From Candidatus Delongbacteria bacterium (GTDB lineage Bacteria; UBA4055), in NCBI GenBank assembly GCA_013139625.1, contig WTAK01000381.1:1-8401 (forward strand): 8,401 nucleotides of DNA. Reading direction: 5' to 3'. Positions 6,690 through 8,401 of this stretch are shown in pieces (the first letter of the stretch is position 1; each line of letters opens with the position of its first letter). The notes below the pieces were generated by a model. It worked only from the letters and a program-made list of their open reading frames with translations. It did not search any database and was not told where the DNA came from. The position numbers were made by a program, and so were the translations under genes.

Positions 6690-7805
6690 ATGAAACTCAG
6701 AAGTATAATGATCTTGCTGGTAATATTCAGCATGAGTATGATCTACGGACAAGCTAGTCAATTTTCACACGACCATAATGTAGTTGAAGTTGAAGTTACA
6801 GGATATGGTTCCTCAGTTCAATCAGCAATTCAATCAGCACAGAGAGAAGCTATCTCAACTGCTATAGGTACATTCCTTACATCTGAAACAGAGATGGTAA
6901 ATTACATGACGGTTAAGGATAAGATCCTTTCTAAAAGTGAAGGATTTGTAAAGTCTTTTAATGTTATTGACAGAGTAAAAGAAGCAGATGGCGGTTGGTC
7001 GGTAACTATCAAGGCAGCTGTTGCAAAAGATATGATCTTAAGTGATCTTGAAGCGTTAGGTGTTCTAATGTCTCAATTGGATAATCCATCTATAGTTGTA
7101 TTTTATGCTCCAAGAGGTGTAAAGTATCACCCAAGATTTACAGAGCAGGCTATCAATCAGATCAACCAGTATTTCACAACTTTCAGATATGATGTATATG
7201 ATCTTGACCAATTGAATGCAATGATCGAAGATGATATGTCTATGAAAGAAGTTGGTTTGGATGATGACATCAGTATGGCTGAGTTACTTGCAAAGAAATT
7301 AAAAACAGATATCTATGTTACTGTGGCATTAATGCTTGAAGATCTTGGAAATGGAAAGAAGAAAGCAAAAGCTACTGCAAAGATATTCAATGCTTCTACT
7401 GCAAAACTTCTTGGTGTGCAGAATGGATACAGTGATGAGATCTATGGAAATTCTACGGCACAAGATGCAAACATTGATCAAGCGGCTAAGAAACTTATGC
7501 CGCTTATCATGAAGCAGGTTAAAGGTTATTGGAAACTTCAGCTGGATAAAGGTAAGCAGTACGTTATTATGTTCAGTAAATTGCCTAAAGGCAGAAAAGT
7601 GAAAAAGGCGGTGAAAGATGTTCTTGCTTCAGAAGCTAAGGAGATCAAGAAGATATCAACATCTGAATATAAAGTATGGTTGACTGGTGATATTGATGAT
7701 TATTTAGATGCGATCGGAGATGGAATTCAAGATCGTATCTATAAGGGTAAGGACTTTGACTACGAAAATCGTGGCGATAGGATTAATATATTTCCAGTCG
7801 AGTAA
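6690..7805 (+). CDS. Exported protein with FlgT-N/LPP20-like N-terminal domain, 371 aa
   Basis: Residues 1-20 are a signal peptide (IYG-QA). Residues 31-112 match the pattern of the FlgT-N/LPP20 fold, also seen in DUF6175-type proteins: VVEVEVTGYGSSVQSAIQSAQREAISTAIGTFL, where a 'V-G' strand is followed by a long Ala-rich helix, then the SKSEGFVKSFNVIDRVKEADGGWSVTIKAAV hairpin. Residues 132-285 form an alpha/beta middle domain (PSIVVFYAPRG, helix TEQAINQINQYF, DLDQLNAMI, AELLAKKLKTDIYVTVALML), similar to FlgT-M/TolB-N. Residues 288-352 form a small beta-alpha-beta unit. AGGGG at 6680-6684 precedes the ATG by 5 nt. In Vibrio, FlgT builds the flagellar H ring, but no flagellar gene is nearby, so a general periplasmic envelope role beside the 5109 barrel protein is more likely. 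The last gene before a strong terminator. Confidence 0.72.
   Translation: MKLRSIMILLVIFSMSMIYGQASQFSHDHNVVEVEVTGYGSSVQSAIQSAQREAISTAIGTFLTSETEMVNYMTVKDKILSKSEGFVKSFNVIDRVKEADGGWSVTIKAAVAKDMILSDLEALGVLMSQLDNPSIVVFYAPRGVKYHPRFTEQAINQINQYFTTFRYDVYDLDQLNAMIEDDMSMKEVGLDDDISMAELLAKKLKTDIYVTVALMLEDLGNGKKKAKATAKIFNASTAKLLGVQNGYSDEIYGNSTAQDANIDQAAKKLMPLIMKQVKGYWKLQLDKGKQYVIMFSKLPKGRKVKKAVKDVLASEAKEIKKISTSEYKVWLTGDIDDYLDAIGDGIQDRIYKGKDFDYENRGDRINIFPVE
6817..6839 (+). repeat. Two tandem copies of a 12-bp unit inside the 6690 gene
   Basis: TTCAATCAGCA occurs at 6817-6827 and again at 6829-6839, one base apart, encoding the QSA-I-QSA part of the N-terminal helix. Being a multiple of three, loss or gain of a unit would keep the frame. 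Probably a simple local duplication. Confidence 0.6.
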
Positions 7806-7815
7806 TTCGAAGAGT

Positions 7816-7829
7816 CACAACAAATTGTG
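7816..7829 (+). repeat. Small inverted repeat between the 6690 stop and the terminator
   Basis: CACAA (7816-7820), loop CAAA, TTGTG (7825-7829): a 5-bp stem with a further G-T pair possible outside. It forms a weak hairpin 13 bases upstream of the main terminator stem and might protect the mRNA 3' end. It could equally be chance. Confidence 0.3.
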
Positions 7830-7842
7830 GTTATTGGAATGT

Positions 7843-7871
7843 GGGCGTATTTATTACGCCCTTTTTCTTTT
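7843..7871 (+). terminator. Intrinsic (rho-independent) terminator of the 5109-7805 operon
   Basis: GGGCGTA (7843-7849) pairs perfectly with TACGCCC (7855-7861) around the 5-nt loop TTTAT, and is followed at once by TTTTTCTTTT (7862-7871). This 7-bp stem, GC-rich against a very AT-rich background, plus the T-tract, is a classic intrinsic terminator 37 bp after the stop codon at 7803-7805. Confidence 0.93.
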
Positions 7872-7898
7872 GTTTCAATTAGCTTATTTTAGTATATT
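7870..7898 (+). promoter_or_regulatory. Possible promoter for the 7960 gene
   Basis: TTGTTT at 7870-7875 and TATATT at 7893-7898 are 17 bp apart; the -10 has 5 of 6 and the -35 only 3 of 6 matches. It lies directly after, and slightly overlaps, the terminator T-tract, where a promoter is needed because the upstream transcript ends. The rest of the 154-bp gap (to 7959) holds the terminator and a leader of roughly 55 nt with no convincing structure or short gene. Confidence 0.35.
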
Positions 7899-7959
7899 AT
7901 AGTTATGTAGGAAAGAATTTATAGAGGTGATAGCAAGAATAATATAACAGGGAGGCAAG

Positions 7960-8401
7960 ATGAAAAAGTTATTATTATTTATTTTTTTTGCTAGTATTAT
8001 TCTTTATGGTCAAGATCCACCCGGAGATACTGACCATCAAAACGAATCTAATATGGAATCTTGGTATACTTATTGGGGATTAGGTTTGTCGGTATTAAGT
8101 TATCCATCAGAACTTCAAAAGATTATTGATCTATTAGGAACAATTGATGAAGTATCTAATACATCACTCAATATGGATATGTTCGGATTTTATTGGCATA
8201 TCGAACCAAAGACGATCGCTGGTTTTGTAGTAAATGGCAGTGGAGATCGATATATGTTAGGTGAAGAATATGTTCAAATTGATCAATACATTTACGGTTT
8301 AAGCGTGATACGTTATCTTAGTGATTCTTTTGGGAAGGGTTTTTTTCTTAGAGGAGATGCCGGAATTGCAGTATTATCACTTACAAGTTCTTTTGGAGAT
8401 G
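7960..8401 (+). CDS. Exported beta-barrel candidate, 3'-truncated by the window end
   Basis: An ATG at 7960 opens a frame that stays open to the last base (147 codons plus one base), so the C-terminus is missing. AGGGAGG at 7949-7955, 4 nt before the ATG, is a strong ribosome site. Residues 1-18 form a signal peptide (MKK, a Leu/Ile/Phe-rich core, LYG-QD cleavage). After a short polar linker (QDPPGDTDHQNES) come alternating aromatic and small residues typical of barrel strands: WYTYWGLGLSVLSY, MDMFGFYWHI, IAGFVVNGSGDRY, QIDQYIYGLSVIRYL, GKGFFLRGDAGIAVL. The tail part resembles the 'G-x-[FY]-[FLV]-R-G-[DE]-x-G' strand found in many outer-membrane barrel families. No specific family or function is recognised. 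It is separated from the preceding operon by a terminator, so it is probably its own unit or the first gene of the next one. Confidence 0.75.
   Translation, partial: MKKLLLFIFFASIILYGQDPPGDTDHQNESNMESWYTYWGLGLSVLSYPSELQKIIDLLGTIDEVSNTSLNMDMFGFYWHIEPKTIAGFVVNGSGDRYMLGEEYVQIDQYIYGLSVIRYLSDSFGKGFFLRGDAGIAVLSLTSSFGD

Noticed and set aside
6690..7805. Annotation as a flagellar H-ring protein FlgT
   Set aside because: Only domain-like resemblance is seen and no motility gene lies in the window, so the flagellar name would overstate the evidence.
7708..7902. Plus-strand open frame, 64 codons, overlapping the end of the 6690 gene
   Set aside because: It runs out of frame through the 6690 3' end and straight through the terminator stem, and has no ribosome site.
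1..8401. CRISPR array, tRNA or rRNA genes, insertion sequence or phage genes
   Set aside because: No regularly spaced repeats, no tRNA cloverleaf or rRNA signature, and no transposase, integrase or terminal inverted repeats were found.

Overview
The window is AT-rich bacterial DNA, and every gene supported here lies on the + strand. Several predicted proteins carry export signals and end like outer-membrane beta-barrels, so the host is a Gram-negative (diderm) bacterium. The low GC, the frequent MKK-type signal peptides and the set of undescribed barrel proteins would fit an uncultured FCB-group lineage (Delongbacteria, Cloacimonadota or similar). That placement is only an impression; no marker in the window proves it. 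Good Shine-Dalgarno sites precede most genes.

Layout. (1) Positions 1-791 are the end of a folate/pterin operon: the 3' part of a PTR1/FolM-like short-chain reductase, coupled by an ATGA overlap to folB (dihydroneopterin aldolase). (2) After a 66-bp gap with a plausible sigma70-type promoter, positions 859-5021 hold a tight gene run: a 209-aa exported beta-barrel candidate, metK (S-adenosylmethionine synthase), a 180-aa exported beta-barrel candidate that shares one base with metK, and a 603-aa membrane-anchored protein. The last looks like a sulfatase/alkaline-phosphatase-fold protein whose catalytic and metal-binding positions are eroded. (3) An 87-bp gap carries the best promoter of the window (TTGCCA, 17 bp, TATAAT). 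It drives a two-gene operon at 5109-7805. The first gene encodes an exported protein with an N-terminal alpha/beta domain, a FlgT-C-like small beta domain and a C-terminal barrel. The second encodes an exported three-domain protein that begins with a FlgT-N/LPP20-like domain. The operon closes with a textbook intrinsic terminator at 7843-7871. (4) From 7960 a further exported beta-barrel candidate starts and runs off the window.

How they fit together: apart from the housekeeping genes folB and metK, nearly everything is cell-envelope material. The two most interesting items are the apparent sulfatase pseudoenzyme and the operon that seems to split FlgT-like modules over two secreted proteins and fuse one of them to a barrel. 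Domain calls beyond FolB, MetK and the reductase rest on motif reading by eye and should be treated as hypotheses.
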